Shown here: in pieces, positions 14,046 through 26,354 of the stretch
How positions within the stretch are numbered: the first letter of the stretch is position 1
Layout of the letters: each line of letters opens with the position of its first letter
Assembly (NCBI RefSeq): GCF_043641665.1
Contig: NC_092184.1
Span: 22,457,108-22,521,107, forward strand
DNA length: 64,000 nucleotides
Direction of reading: 5' to 3'
DNA from: Enoplosus armatus
Lineage: Eukaryota; Chordata; Actinopteri; Centrarchiformes; Enoplosidae
Translations under genes and position numbers: made by a program
Notes under the pieces: generated by a model
Told to the model about the DNA's origin: nothing
The model's input: only the letters and a program-made list of their open reading frames with translations
Databases searched by the model: none

Positions 14046-15914
14046 AGCTGTCCTTAGATGTCTGTCTCTGAAGACTCAACCAGGAGACATCTTTTAAGTT
14101 TCTCAACTTTGGCCACCAAGAGGAGTGAAATAGAAATGTCAGTAAAATATATTGTGTGACAAAAAACATGATTTATTTCCCCCGTAAAAGGGATGGAGAG
14201 TTGTTTTTGGATCAGATGTTTCATAAGCAAGATGGGTAAATTATACTTCTATAGTAATTATAAGTTCTGAAAGAGCTTTAACCTTTTTCGCCTTGCTTTT
14301 TACATTTGATTTGCAGAATTACATGGTCTGCTACTGTATGTGCTGAGGCGGTTTCACAGTCCCACAAGACCCATTCAAAACCGATTATTGCATAATTTCA
14401 AAAATACAAGGGTGACCGGGGGAAATGAGCCGGTTTTCTTATTGATTGACCTTTTGGAAATGAAAAGGTTTTTGTGTGCCCGAAGCAGCGCCCCTGAGCC
14501 AGCAGAGCAACATGATCCACACTCCAACCACCTGGAGTGATAGCCACAATCACAGGGGCAACAACGAGGAATCGGCTGGAGCGCGTATTGATTTCTGCTC
14601 AGTCTGTGTTGTAGTTTTGGCTCACAGGTTGAGGACTACATCACCACACTGGTGTTAACACTGTAGCCCCAGTGGGACGCGTGGAAACAACCCGTCCAAC
14701 CCGAGTACTGCTTTGATTTCTTGTCTTTGCCACCGTTCCATCTGCCTGTGTGGCGGTGGTCATTTATGTGAGGAGGACTAATATGTACCCACACGCACCC
14801 ACATGCAGCTCGCCACCCCATTGATTATGATGCTATTTGTTTTGGGGATGATTTGGGCCATGTCGTGGTGCTCATGCATTATGCAGAAAATATTGCGCTC
14901 TTCGCTGCAGGAGAAAAGCAATAAACGTTCTGCTATCATCTGTTATTCTGGGAAAATTAAAGGATAGTAATGCGCCTGCCGAGCGCCCACCGATGGATAA
15001 CAATGTTTCTCAGTTATTGTTTTTTCATAATAACACTTTTGAACATCACTGCTGTTATGATTTTCTTGCGGTTTTGGGGAGATGGCACATTTTAGTGTCA
15101 TTATCAAAGGCAGATACATAGATGACACCATGCAACATAGCCCCCTCCTCCTCCATATTAATGTGAATAAATTCATTTTGGTCTTTTTTATGTTACACAA
15201 ATGTGTGCATGTCATATCTCAACTCATCTGCTACTGAAGAACTCATTACTCAGCATGGCAGCTATCTTGTTTCTAATTTTTTTTTTTAGGTGAAGGCCAC
15301 TGGATATATTTTATTTACACCTCTGTGAATAATTCAGGGGGGAAGTGTTTCTGGATGGAGCTAGCTAGCTAACTGTCTACCGTCTATGAATGGTTGAGTT
15401 ATTCTAATGATCCCCCTCTCTCCCATATGTATTAGTGCGTGCCTGCAGGCCTTACCATAGCTACTCATCAGAGAGTTTCTGGATTGAGAGCAGGAGGATT
15501 CTCTTTTAGCAAAAAGTTGCTGTTTCAGTTGGGACTTGCATAGGTTCGCCCTCCCAAACCTCTCGGTAGTGTTCCAGATTCATCTCCCCGGGTGTGCGAG
15601 TGTGATGCGAGTGCGAACATGAACATCTTCATGTACAACTTGTATTTGTGTCTTCATCCCTGTGTGTCCTGCTACCTTTTCCATGCAAATCTGTCTCCCT
15701 CTTTTGTCTCTTGTTTTTGCAGAGTAAACCCTCCTTGTGTCTCTTTCATCTTCCCCACTCTTCCCCATGTTTCCCATCTTTTTATCCTCGTGTCTCACTC
15801 CTCACTCCATCCTCCCCTTCTCTCTTTTCTCCCTCCATCTCTTGTGAAGTGACCACAAGGCAAACCTTATCAAACGGAGCCTTATAAGGCCAGCACTTTC
15901 CCTTGAGTCTTTTC

Positions 15915-15915
<1 letters not shown>

Positions 15916-15952
<37 letters not shown>
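15916..15952. repeat. (GT)n microsatellite
   Basis: Uninterrupted g/t alternation of about 37 bases. It lies 353 bases before a CA run of similar length, so the two are inverted relative to each other. Confidence 0.95.
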
Positions 15953-15953
<1 letters not shown>

Positions 15954-16304
15954 TGTGCTTGTGAACAAGGCATATTTGTCTCTAACTGATCTCTCTGACG
16001 GGGAATCCAACCTGTCAGAGCTGACAGGACGTTCAAACAATATCCACTTTAGAAATATCTGACTCCAGGCAACAGTGGCGTTGCAGGTTGAGAGGAAATG
16101 AAATTTTTGCAGTGTAGGATGGGATTCAGCGGAAATCTTTTGAACTGAAGTGTTAGATGAATAGTTTTCCTTTTGACTTTTTTTTCTTTTTTCTTGTAGC
16201 TGTGAGAGTTGAACTATTGGGCTTGGACTTCGGCCAGCTGCAACTGGGTCTCTAAAAACAGAAGTCATCACTCGCTCAGCACAGGCTACCTCCTTCCTCC
16301 TCCC

Positions 16305-16305
<1 letters not shown>

Positions 16306-16349
<44 letters not shown>
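16306..16349. repeat. (CA)n microsatellite
   Basis: Uninterrupted a/c alternation of about 44 bases. Together with the GT run at 15916 it props open the longest open frame in the window (183 codons, minus strand), which is not a gene. Confidence 0.95.
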
Positions 16350-16352
<3 letters not shown>

Positions 16353-19300
16353 CCTTATTCTCCTCTCTCCAAGCCTCCAAGATTCCCTCCTTACTTCCTC
16401 TGATCTTCTGAACATCAATCCCTCATTCCTCAAAGCAAAAACGAGGGGAAGGGAGATGACAAAAATCAGATGACAGATTACCTGCTATATATAGAGCCAG
16501 TCTTACACCGCTTCCCTTATTCATCTCCCTGTGCCCCCGAGACATTGGATACACCTTTTGGTTTGCGACCGGTGATGCAAAATAGACCCTCTCCCTCATC
16601 ACAGCGCTTTCGAAATTCAAAAGCTCGAGCCGCTTGTTTTCGTAAATGGTACCGAGCCTCGCGGTGAGGATGTGATAGCAGGAGGGCGAACACATTCACA
16701 GATCCACACTGATTTGCAGATGGCCTTTCAGTGGGAGGTGATTGTTGTAGCAGTGGTAAACCCCAGGTCTTTGTCTTCAGTCTTAAAAAAATATGGCATG
16801 ATCTTATTAGCTCAGCCAGTAAAAACATCCATGAATTAGCATTTTTTAGCTTGGAGGATATTACATTTTGACACACAATTGAAAAACAGCCACATTTCCC
16901 CTGCGATGAAATAGTGGAAAGTGTGCTCATGCATGTTTGTTACACTTAGAGCCCATGGACTCATAGTGACATGCTTATCTATCTAGAGAGAGACAGATTA
17001 CCATGGTCCACAGTGTAATATCCTCTGTTCCTCCTGTTCATTTGTCTGCTAAGTGTTCCTATAGACTGTGTCATACGGCAGATTTATGCTCTTCTACCTC
17101 TGGGCGACAATATTGTAAAGTATGGATTAGAACCAGGGTGAACGGCTATGGATAATCTCACTCTGCTTCCTTTTTGCTCTGTAAATTGTAAGATTTTTCT
17201 ATCCAGGATTTAGCCCCTGCTTACCATTTGTATTCCAAAACCAACACAGCTGGCCTCTTTCTTCTTACCTGTAATGCATTGAAATATGCTTCATAGGCAA
17301 GCTTGACATACTGTTTGCTACTTAACAACAGTCCTAATCAGGTATGACAGAAGGAGGCTACAGAACATCAGTCACAACAAGACATTTTTAATGCCGTGTT
17401 TCGGGTTTCCTGATAGAGATTTTCAAGAACATTGCTATTTATTGCCATTTGCTGTATTTTCTAAAGCCCCCCACCACTCAAAACATGTTTTGCTTACTGT
17501 TACCACACATGAATGTTTGAGCTTTACTGTGCAGAGTAATGCATGTACATCACAAGAATGTTTTCACATTTGTCTGTTGAAGGGGGAAAGTTTCTCTGCT
17601 CACCTTAAATCTCAGTTTAAGATGTTTATGAACACGACCTTGTGGCATTGGGAAGCCAATTGTGGTCCAATGTGCAATTTACATGTATGTATGTACACTT
17701 ACACCTTTTAGTAAATTATGGACATCTTGTTTGTTTGTTAAACTTTTGAACCACAAAAAAAAACAAAACCCCTGCATATTCATACATTCTGGATTTTCCT
17801 CCGAGGGAGAAGGATTAGATATCATTTTCTTTTCTTCTTAACTAGTTAAATTAACTTTTTTTGTGGAAAAACAAATTATTATTTTTTGTGTCTGGAGGAG
17901 ATATTTAAATTTCAATTATTGGACGGATTTCCACAAAATGAACTACAGTAAGAGCACAAAATAATAATAATTAAAAAAACCTTCACAATATGATACAATT
18001 GACCTGCAGTAAATACCAATTTGGTATACCAAAACTTATAATGTGTTTGCTGAGATAATCAGAGATGTTGATTTTAACTGGATGGTCAGTTTTGAGGCTG
18101 TAGTACACATATTTTGGCAAATGATGCACACACTGCAGACATGACAGTAGTCAAGTAAACCCTCATGAAATCTGACTGACAGAAACCTAAAGTACATTTT
18201 GTTAACAACATTACACCATCAAGGTAAATCATCACTTTGGACAACAAACAAACATTACATTTGAAACTAATGATAGTTCTTTTTGTTCTTAAGTCCAAAA
18301 CAACAACTTCCAACCTTTGTTGGTTAAGTGTATTGAATGCAGCGCTTGTGATTTAGATTGTCTCTGATCAAATCATAAACTCAGTTAAATCTTACAAAAG
18401 ACTACAGCCACCAGAAACTTTGTGTGGCACAACCACACCAGACCTTTGGCAGAAGACAAGGATTGCTTTACATATAAAGGAGGACTTTATTTATCTGTAC
18501 TGATTCCCACAGTGGTCCTTCTAATACATTACAACATGTGTAATGGTATAACTGCATTAAGTACTATTTGGTACTCTTGATGTAAAAAAAAAAGTTGGCT
18601 TGAGGTTAAACACAGACAAACAAACAAATGGGCTTGCTTACTTCCTGCATCCAGAGGCCTTAATAGGCTGCTTTAAATGTAAATCCTTTGTTTTTCTTAA
18701 TACCAAAGGCATATAAGAGCTGTCACTTACGCAGTTGTACACACGCCTCAGTGCATATTTATTCCTTCAAAAATATTGCTTCCTCTTTCTTGTTCTCTGT
18801 CCTCCCCTCCTACACTTTCATCTTCTTTCTTGCTCATCACCATATCATCAGCATATTGCTGTGTCGTTCTCTTTCTTCTGTCACTGTAAAGTATCACTCT
18901 CCCGTTCACATCACCTTTACGTACTTTAATCTTCACAGGAGAGAGGGAGAAAGAAGAAAGAGGGAGGTAGAGGTGCAGGCCCCTCTTTGGGATATGATTT
19001 ATGTTATCGCATATATTTACATCAAATCCAAAGGTAAGGCTCCGCTCTACATCAGTCTCTACCTCTGACTCTAGACATGAATAAAGATTTTACATTTCCA
19101 ATTGGATTTTCCCCTTTTCTACTCCTCATGTCTTTGCCAGTAGCATATTTTTTTTTTCCACCTTTTTTTTTTATTTAGATGAAACGCAAAAATATGTGCC
19201 AGCGAGGGCAGGGAGAGACAAATTGGAGCCATGAAACTATTCCTTTTCATGCTGAGAGGAGAAGGAGAGCTCTGTTAGCCTAGCTGACATTCCACTTAAT

Positions 19301-21758
19301 TTGATTCATTACTGTGTGGTGACGCTATTGTCGTCTCATGCAGGGAACTGGGCCAGCTGTAGAGCTTTGAAATATCCTGATGGAGGACAGGGCGGCCAAC
19401 ACAGTATGAAAAAAATATGAATCAAGCCCAAATGGTGTAGCTTTTACCCGGCCGCCGTCTGAACCACAAATTGCCTTTACCTCAATTTCCCACCATATTT
19501 GTGAACCAATTGTCAGAGCAAATTGTGAAAACAAATTGTAAGTAGAGATTCAGGCTAACCAGAACCAAGCCCATGGGGTTCATAAAAGTTGAACTCAGCC
19601 AGCAGTATGGACTGATGCCGTGCTGCACATTATGGTTAGTGGAGTTCTATATAGAGAAACAAATGTGGGATCTACAGTCAAACCTCATAAGGTGCCTCTA
19701 TAAAATATCATGGGTTCCACACTGGGGTATTATAATACGTACCTACCTTTAAAGGATAAGGCTGATGTTTATTAGTATTTTTAATAAATCCCTGACAAAG
19801 ACCAAACAACAATGTGTTAGTTTGTCTGTCAAAACTTTCTAACTTCCCGAACCTGTTGCATTTATTCCCCATTAGGTCATGAGCCCTTCTTGGAAAACAT
19901 CTCATAAATAGTTTCATTAAAAAAACAAACAAACAAACAGGTGGGCACTGTCTTTTTTAGCAAACATTACTCAAATGTAGGGCTTTGGTTGGGGACTATT
20001 TTCAGCAGCGGATTAATAAACATTTGATACTCGAGTGAGTATCTTGACAGTGTATGTGGACAGTGTATGTGGCATTTATTAAAATGAAACTACCGTGTGT
20101 GTGTTCATGGTAATGATGTGTACAGTGCTCAGTAATGTGTTTTTAGTACATTTTGGACAACAATGGACAAGAATAAGCTTTATCAGGCTTTTGTTACACA
20201 GACAACACTTGTCAGAAGGATCAATTTGATCACCAGACTTGTCCTCTAAGAACAATATTGGTTCCATGTTCCTAGTTGAATGTTCAGCAGTGACTGAAAA
20301 GCAATAAATAAATGTCCCTTGGGAACCTCGATCAACAGATTTCCAGTTTTGCACCACAGACAATATGTTGACTGGGAGATGACAGAGCAGAGCAGCAATA
20401 TAGAGCTGTGATATCACTGACATATGAATGGACTCAGATGGAGAGCAAAGCACAATCTGTCTGTATGACTTGCTGTTGCAGAACGGACAACTGGTCGCTG
20501 GGCGGTTTTGGCCACTGAAAGTTGCTCACTCATACTGTTGTGGATCAAATGCATAAGGAGCGATGAAGCGTTCATGATAAATAATAAATATAAATAATCA
20601 TCTGAAATCATTTAAACTCATATTAACTATTTACATCTCATGAAGAAACAACACATTCTGCCATTTTTATTCTGGTTAGGTTTAAAAGAAAAACTATTGG
20701 ATTTAATATCAGATTATATGCTGTTCATACCTTTTTTTTTTTTTACAGTGTAACAGAAACTGCTGTAAATGCTGTTTTGTATGCCGCGTGGTTATTCAGT
20801 GAGCCGTAGGGAGAGGCTCCTCACTGACAGCCACACATCACAGGGGTTCCCACTGCTATTGATAGGTATGATCTTTACTTTATATAATAAACAAGAACCT
20901 GCTCCTGGCTCTCCTTATCATATCAGCAAAAACATGCATTTAAATGAGCAAGTATATTATCATTTGCAATCCAGAGCAGGTAAAAGAGAGGTCATCACTG
21001 CCCTGGTGCACTATTAATCTCTACATTTGTACTGTCAGTAATCATGATCTTTTACACGCTTACACTCGTCTCTTTGTGCACTGATCCTTACTGACAAACG
21101 TCTTCATCGGAACAATAAAGAAAAGGGCTTTTTTGTTCAGAACAACCCATTTTTCACCATCAACATCCGACAGACTTCTTTTTTTTTTGTAACAGATGCT
21201 TTCTTTCTTTATGTTTTTCTACACAATGGGCAACCTATATAAACCCGGACAGGCGCTAAAACAAAGATGCATTTGAGTTTGCTCACAGACTGGTCTGTTC
21301 AAAAATTTGAGTTGTGTCTTGTTTCTGTGTGTGAATGAACTGCACATTTTGTACAGTTTTTGTATCAAAGATTCTTGAGGGCATTTTTAGGCTTTTTCCG
21401 TCTTAAGGATAGTGAGCTGCCTACCTTCGTCCATGCATCTTCATTGTAATACACAAGAGTATAGAAAATAGGGGGAAAAAAAGATCATTAAAGAAAGACA
21501 AAGCGGCCCTGAACCTCTGGATGGATCTAAAACCTGCTGTACACTGGAGGAAGATCACTTTGATTGGCGTGCAGAGACTCCATTCATTCATCATGCTACG
21601 CTTTCATACACTGCCACAAGTGATTTTAAACCTAGCCATCCACCAACTTCATCTCCAAACCCCCGCTTTCCTCAGCTATAAATCATCATCTAGCCACAGG
21701 CCGGTGGGCACACAGCAAGGTGACACTCCACCCTGCTACCAACACCACTGGAGGTGGG

Positions 21759-21761
<3 letters not shown>

Positions 21762-21790
<29 letters not shown>
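21762..21790. repeat. (GA)n microsatellite
   Basis: Alternating g/a run of about 29 bases followed by a further purine-rich stretch to about 21870. Confidence 0.92.
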
Positions 21791-21793
<3 letters not shown>

Positions 21794-21910
21794 AAGGGAA
21801 GGAGCGAAAGAGGGAGGAAAAGGCAATAGGTTGAGAACAGGGAGGCAAAAAAGAGAGAGAAAGTGTGTGAGTGTGTCCATCTACTCGGCTGTCACAGTGG
21901 GAGGGAAATC

Positions 21911-21943
21911 TTTGATGTAAACTCTATTAGTGTTTACATCAAA
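21911..21943. repeat. perfect 12-base inverted repeat with 9-base spacer
   Basis: The left arm tttgatgtaaac (21911-21922) and right arm gtttacatcaaa (21932-21943) are exact reverse complements around tctattagt. Each arm contains the forkhead-type core TGTAAAC, in opposing orientation. Confidence 0.8.
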
Positions 21944-22047
21944 TGTGCAGTTGCTAGGCTGCGTACATGAGTGAGAACTGGTGTAACAATATAAAATATG
22001 TTTCCCTTACATGCTGGGGACATGATTTCTACGGTCTGACTGGTCCT

Positions 22048-22702
22048 TTAAGGAATAGTTTGATTTGTTAGAAGTTTTCTCATCTACCCAAAGTCAGAAA
22101 AAGACATTTTATATATATCTGTTTGCAGTTTGACCGTTTACAGTGAATAACCTAATAGCTCGGTCAATGAATGCCTCTGATCTTAACCAGCAGCTCATCT
22201 GTGAAACATCTTGTCAGAGAATGATGGATAGTTTAAATAACTATGAATTTTAATATTTATTTTTAAGGAGCCTAATTAATAATGTTACAATTAAGTCCTA
22301 TTATCTTACAGTAGGTATTTAAAACACTTCCTATTAATGGAGTTGGAGTTTTAGATGACACCACTCTCATATCTGCACAAAACATATGTTGTAAATATTG
22401 TTAGCCTAATTTAGCATAAAGACTAGAGGCAGAGTGTAACAGCTAACCTGTCCAAAACCAAAAGAAATGTAAAAACAGAGATGTTGTCATTTTAAAGGGA
22501 GTTACGTGCTGGAGCTGCTGGTAGGTGAATTTTAACTAACTGTTTCCAGCCTGTGTTAAATAAAGCTAACCACCTGCTGGCTAGCTCCATATTTCCCTAA
22601 TAGACATGAGAGTGGCTTCTTCCAACTCTCGGCAAGAAAGTGAATAAGCATTTTTATTAAGCATTCAGCATTTTTCCCCAAAATGTCAAACTATTCTTTT
22701 AA
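22048..22702. mobile_element. foldback MITE-like repeat, copy B (both ends, TTAA flanks)
   Basis: The left end ttaaggaatagtttga mirrors the right end, whose reverse complement reads ttaaaagaatagtttgac. Both ends are bordered by TTAA (22048-22051 and 22699-22702), as expected for a TTAA-targeting element. Interior motifs shared with the other copies are agcataaagactagaggcag, gttacgtgctgg, cacctgctggctagctccat, tagacatgagagtgg and ctctcggcaagaaagtgaat. There is no coding capacity, so it would be a non-autonomous element. Confidence 0.78.
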
Positions 22703-24676
22703 ATAAAATCCCTGTCACATCTTCTTTGAACACTTCCAAATGCACCAAAGCAGCTTCATTTATCTGTCTTGAGAAAGAACCTCTTTGGGCCTCTTGCTAC
22801 GATGTGACCTCAGGAAGTGAAATTTGAAACATGAAGAAATGCTTTGTTCACAGGACTTTTCTTGCCTACAGTGTTAGCAACCAAAAATGCTCAGAAATAA
22901 TGTAGTGGAGAGCAGAAACGAGGATGGCAGAGAGAAGATGACTGATGTAGGCAGTCCTCGCTAGAGCGTGAGGAGTGCACTGTGTGTATTTGTGTCTTTA
23001 TAGTACTATAAAGCAGGTCTGTCCTTTTACTGTAGACTTTGTTCTATTAGACAAATAAAACCCCTGGTGGTTTATGATTTATAAAGTTTCACAAGGGCCA
23101 TCTAGTTTTGATCATCAAGATATGCACTTGTGAGGAGCAGCTCTTTATGTGCCTGGACCAATACCAATGATTTATACTGTCTTCATTAATCAACTCTCAA
23201 ATGTAATGAGCTCATCCAAGTGGGAGCAGAAGGTTATGATAGCAGCTTAACGGGGAGGTGGCTCACTTAACCTGGACTGCAATGGGTCTTATTTCACGCA
23301 AGATGGTATAGACAGAAAATCAAATTTAATTTAATTAATCACCAGCTGAAGTTTAATGACCCTTGTGTATCGGAGTAGAGAAACCAATGTTACTCCCGTT
23401 ACTGTCCGTTATTGCTCGTGTCACGTCGTCTCATTCATACACAGATGGAGCCATTTACAATCTCATATTCATCACTTCTCAACTGCAATGAAGCAGGCAG
23501 GCTGGATGTGGTGGTGTAAGATTGACCCAGCAGGCTCAGTGGGGAAAGTTCAATACCACCATAGTTTTATTTCCTAGTTTATGAAAGGGAAGCAGGGGAG
23601 GGTGAAGCCAGTCATTTATCAGCCCTGGATGGTAACGAGGCCGTCCTTGTGCGGTGTTATGAGAGGGGCACAGCGGGAGGGAGAAAAGGAAGGCAATACA
23701 GGCTATTTCTCCACTGCCATCACTTGCTTCACATGTAGCGGTAATGGCATGTGGATGGTGCATGGTGGTGGGTCTCAACCATGTCTTAACAAGTCTTTAT
23801 ACACTTTATAGCTAGGCTGAAGGAGAGCAGAGTGTCCATGTCAGATGCGTCAGTACATATAGGTTGTTGCAGGCAAAGATTACATGTTGCCACAGGTTTT
23901 ATGTGAAATACTGTATAGCATAGATAAAACAACCACATGATAGAAACACTCTGTATCACTGTTATTTCATGCTCTCATCAAGTATATATTAAACAGATAG
24001 ACTGGTAAATAATACAAAACACTCTTTGCTTGATGACTCAGTCAAAGAGTGGTCATTTTTTATTTTAGCTATGCAGTCACTCTGCATGTAACGTTAGCTG
24101 GCCACTTTTTAAATTTGGAAATATTCATGGCTATAGCACGGTGCAATGATTGGCTCCCTGAGGAGGGAATTAAAGTACCTCCTCTGAGAGAGTTCGACCA
24201 CAACACTTCTCCGGTTCAAATGCAAATTACTCTATGCTGATTGTTTTGTTTTTTTCATCAAGGGAGGAAAGAAAGAGAAAGCCACTGCTTTGCCTCCCCC
24301 CTGCAACTTTTCTGTGACACAGACTAACGCAGACACACAGACGGCATGTGAGCAGCCATTTCCTGATGTCAGCTACAGATGGCCTGTGCCATGCCAGATT
24401 AATGGCGATATTGGGAGGAAAAAAGGCTCATGCAGAGTCTGACACAAAATGCTCAAGTTTACACTGAAACCAAACTATGTTGTGCAGGTTTTCAGCTACA
24501 TCAGAGTGATTGTTGTCACCGCTACAAACACTGTACAAGTGTTGGTGCAGGTTTATTCATGTCTGTCTGCAGAATTGTGTGTGTGTGTGTGTGTGAATAT
24601 GTGCTCTGGTTTTCCAGTTGGCTCTCTGTGTTGTGATGAAAGCGTCTGAAGATAACAACAGCTGAGGACAGAGAGG

Positions 24677-24702
24677 TGGATGGATGGATGGATGGATGGA
24701 TG
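24677..24702 (+). repeat. (GGAT)n tetranucleotide microsatellite
   Basis: About six tandem copies of the tetranucleotide ggat. Confidence 0.92.
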
Positions 24703-24831
24703 GTTGGAGGAGGAGATGAATGTAGACACCTTTTGTTTTTGTTAGTGCCAGCTCAGCATCAGCTCATGCACCAGTTTCTCCTCACACATCACTTGACAAG
24801 GGTAGAGAAATTAAGACCAAGTCCTCATATG

Positions 24832-24857
24832 CCCCCCCCCCCCCCCCACCCCCCCAC
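24832..24857 (+). repeat. poly-C run with one interruption
   Basis: About 25 c with a single a. Homopolymers of this length are prone to length errors in sequencing and assembly. Confidence 0.9.
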
Positions 24858-25006
24858 TATAACTGAATCACTTGTTAATAATATACAACGCTGGTAGAGT
24901 GCCGTCTGAGATTAATGTCTGTCACATCGCAGGCTTTTCGTTGCACGTTTGCTCACTCTCTTCACTACATAAAGAGAGCAACGCTGTGGTGTCAGTGGGC
25001 TACACA

Positions 25007-25021
25007 ACACACACACACACA

Positions 25022-25065
<44 letters not shown>
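25007..25065. repeat. (CA)n microsatellite with one interruption
   Basis: Roughly 59 bases of a/c alternation broken once by ag near 25021. It is the longest CA tract in the window and the cause of Thr-His repeats in overlapping frames. Confidence 0.95.
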
Positions 25066-25067
<2 letters not shown>

Positions 25068-26278
25068 CGTCTCACTTGCTCCAGGCAGTTCTTCTGCTTG
25101 GCTTGCAGTGCTTGTCCTCTTGTTGGCTAAATGGCTCTGGGTAGCCTCTTCGGTTCTCACTATGATAGCAACACTTAACTGTCCCCCCAGTCAGACTGGC
25201 ATCGTCTATTGTTCAGCTGTGAGACCACTTAAATGTGGCCGAGCCTCTTTTTGATTCATTCAAAGACAACGAATATCATTAAAGCCAATTTGTCATGCTG
25301 TTTGTCTCGCAGACGAAGCTTTACAGATACAGAATACGTGGCACCTGCACACTACAAGATAAACAAGCATGCAAACATCCTTGATGTGATGATTATTCTT
25401 ATTATCAGTTGTAGCTTTTTGAGAAATTTCACTGCTGCTTTTCAGTAGGATTCGCCATCGCACACATCCCCCACTTGATCACACCCACTACACTGTGGTT
25501 TTAAGTGTATTCCAGCTCAAACTAATAACCAGGAATTTTTTTACAATATTTAATAGGAGTCCTTATGATAAAGCTTAATAATTTCCTCAGCGGCAGAGTC
25601 TACATCTTGGAGTTATATTGAATATTCTTGGGCTTATATTGAATCCATATATCCTGAGCGCGGTCTCGCAGGCTCTGTAATAACCAGTGGGAGAATTAGA
25701 AGTTTGCACTTTAAGCTGCGAGTTGTCATCACTTTGTATGTGCTTAGTTTTAGTCCCACAGCCAGCAGATGCTGGAGTCTATTTGTAGCCCGTCCCTTGC
25801 TGGTCTCCCAACACAACAGAGATGATGTGTGAATTCTGCTTTCAACTAGTCTTCAGTGGAAAGTGTTTTTCGTGGGGTGTAACGCCATGCGTGCATTACA
25901 CTAATAGAAAGCTGAGGTGTAGTGTAAATTATCATATAGCAGCAACTTCAAAGGACAGGCCTCATGTGTTAGATAAACAATAAAGTGAAATAGGTTGAGT
26001 GAATTATTTCACGGATGCTGCTGTTGTTATTGGGGTTGGTCTTTTGACTGATGCCTGGAGGAAGACGCAGGAAGTTCAAACTAACTACACGCACTATTTC
26101 ATGTGTTGGTGGAAGCAGAGTCGACTCTGAGCGGCTTTTCTGGAGTAATTGGTTAACTAATCAGGCATGTCCGTAATAGAATTTTAAATGTGGAAGAGGT
26201 CGTTTTCAGAATATTTTGGATCTGCTTTGCATAATTACACTCTGACAATGAAACTGGAAGCATAAAGGGGCTTGAAAA

Positions 26279-26354
26279 AGTCTTTATGCAACTGGCAGAT
26301 GTCAATGTCCAACTGTTGTTGGACATTGACATCTGCCCGTTGAATGTAGAGTTT
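26279..26354. repeat. long near-perfect inverted repeat (hairpin)
   Basis: The core arms ggcagatgtcaatgtccaac (26294-26313) and 26318-26337 are exact reverse complements of 20 bases around a 4-base loop, tgtt. Pairing continues outward with a few mismatches (26289-26292 with 26339-26342, 26285-26287 with 26344-26346, 26281-26283 with 26348-26350). The total imperfect stem is about 33 bp. It is not part of any repeat I recognise. Confidence 0.85.

Larger units (their letters stand above)
12923..15915. other. non-coding stretch
   Basis: No exon recognised. It contains a CA repeat at 13724-13760, a purine-rich tract at about 13860-14045, and a CT-rich patch near 15640-15845. A run of apparently unique sequence at 14820-15230 has SOX-like cores (see findings). 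Confidence 0.6.
16350..22047. other. non-coding stretch
   Basis: No exon, RNA gene or complete mobile element recognised in about 5.7 kb. Small items are a 13-base unit repeated twice (acagtgtatgtgg, about 20046-20072), a GA microsatellite at 21762-21790, and a perfect 12-base inverted repeat at 21911-21943. Elsewhere I see only AT-rich unique-looking DNA with homopolymer T and A runs. Confidence 0.6.
22703..25006. other. non-coding stretch
   Basis: No exon recognised. It contains a short GT repeat (24575-24594), a GGAT repeat (24677-24702), a C-rich run (24832-24857) and otherwise unremarkable AT-rich sequence. Confidence 0.6.

Noticed and set aside
15882..16433. Longest open frame in the window, 183 codons on the minus strand
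   Set aside because: It runs through two dinucleotide microsatellites that encode Cys-Val and Thr-His repeats and cannot produce stops. The flanks have no family resemblance.
20079..20453. 124-codon minus-strand frame with several cysteines (CCLCNKS, CCPKC)
   Set aside because: The Cys spacing does not form a zinc finger I recognise, the sequence is AT-rich like the surrounding intron, and no splice or promoter signals support it.
24872..25160. Thr-His and Cys-Val repeat frames around 25007-25065
   Set aside because: Microsatellite translation only.
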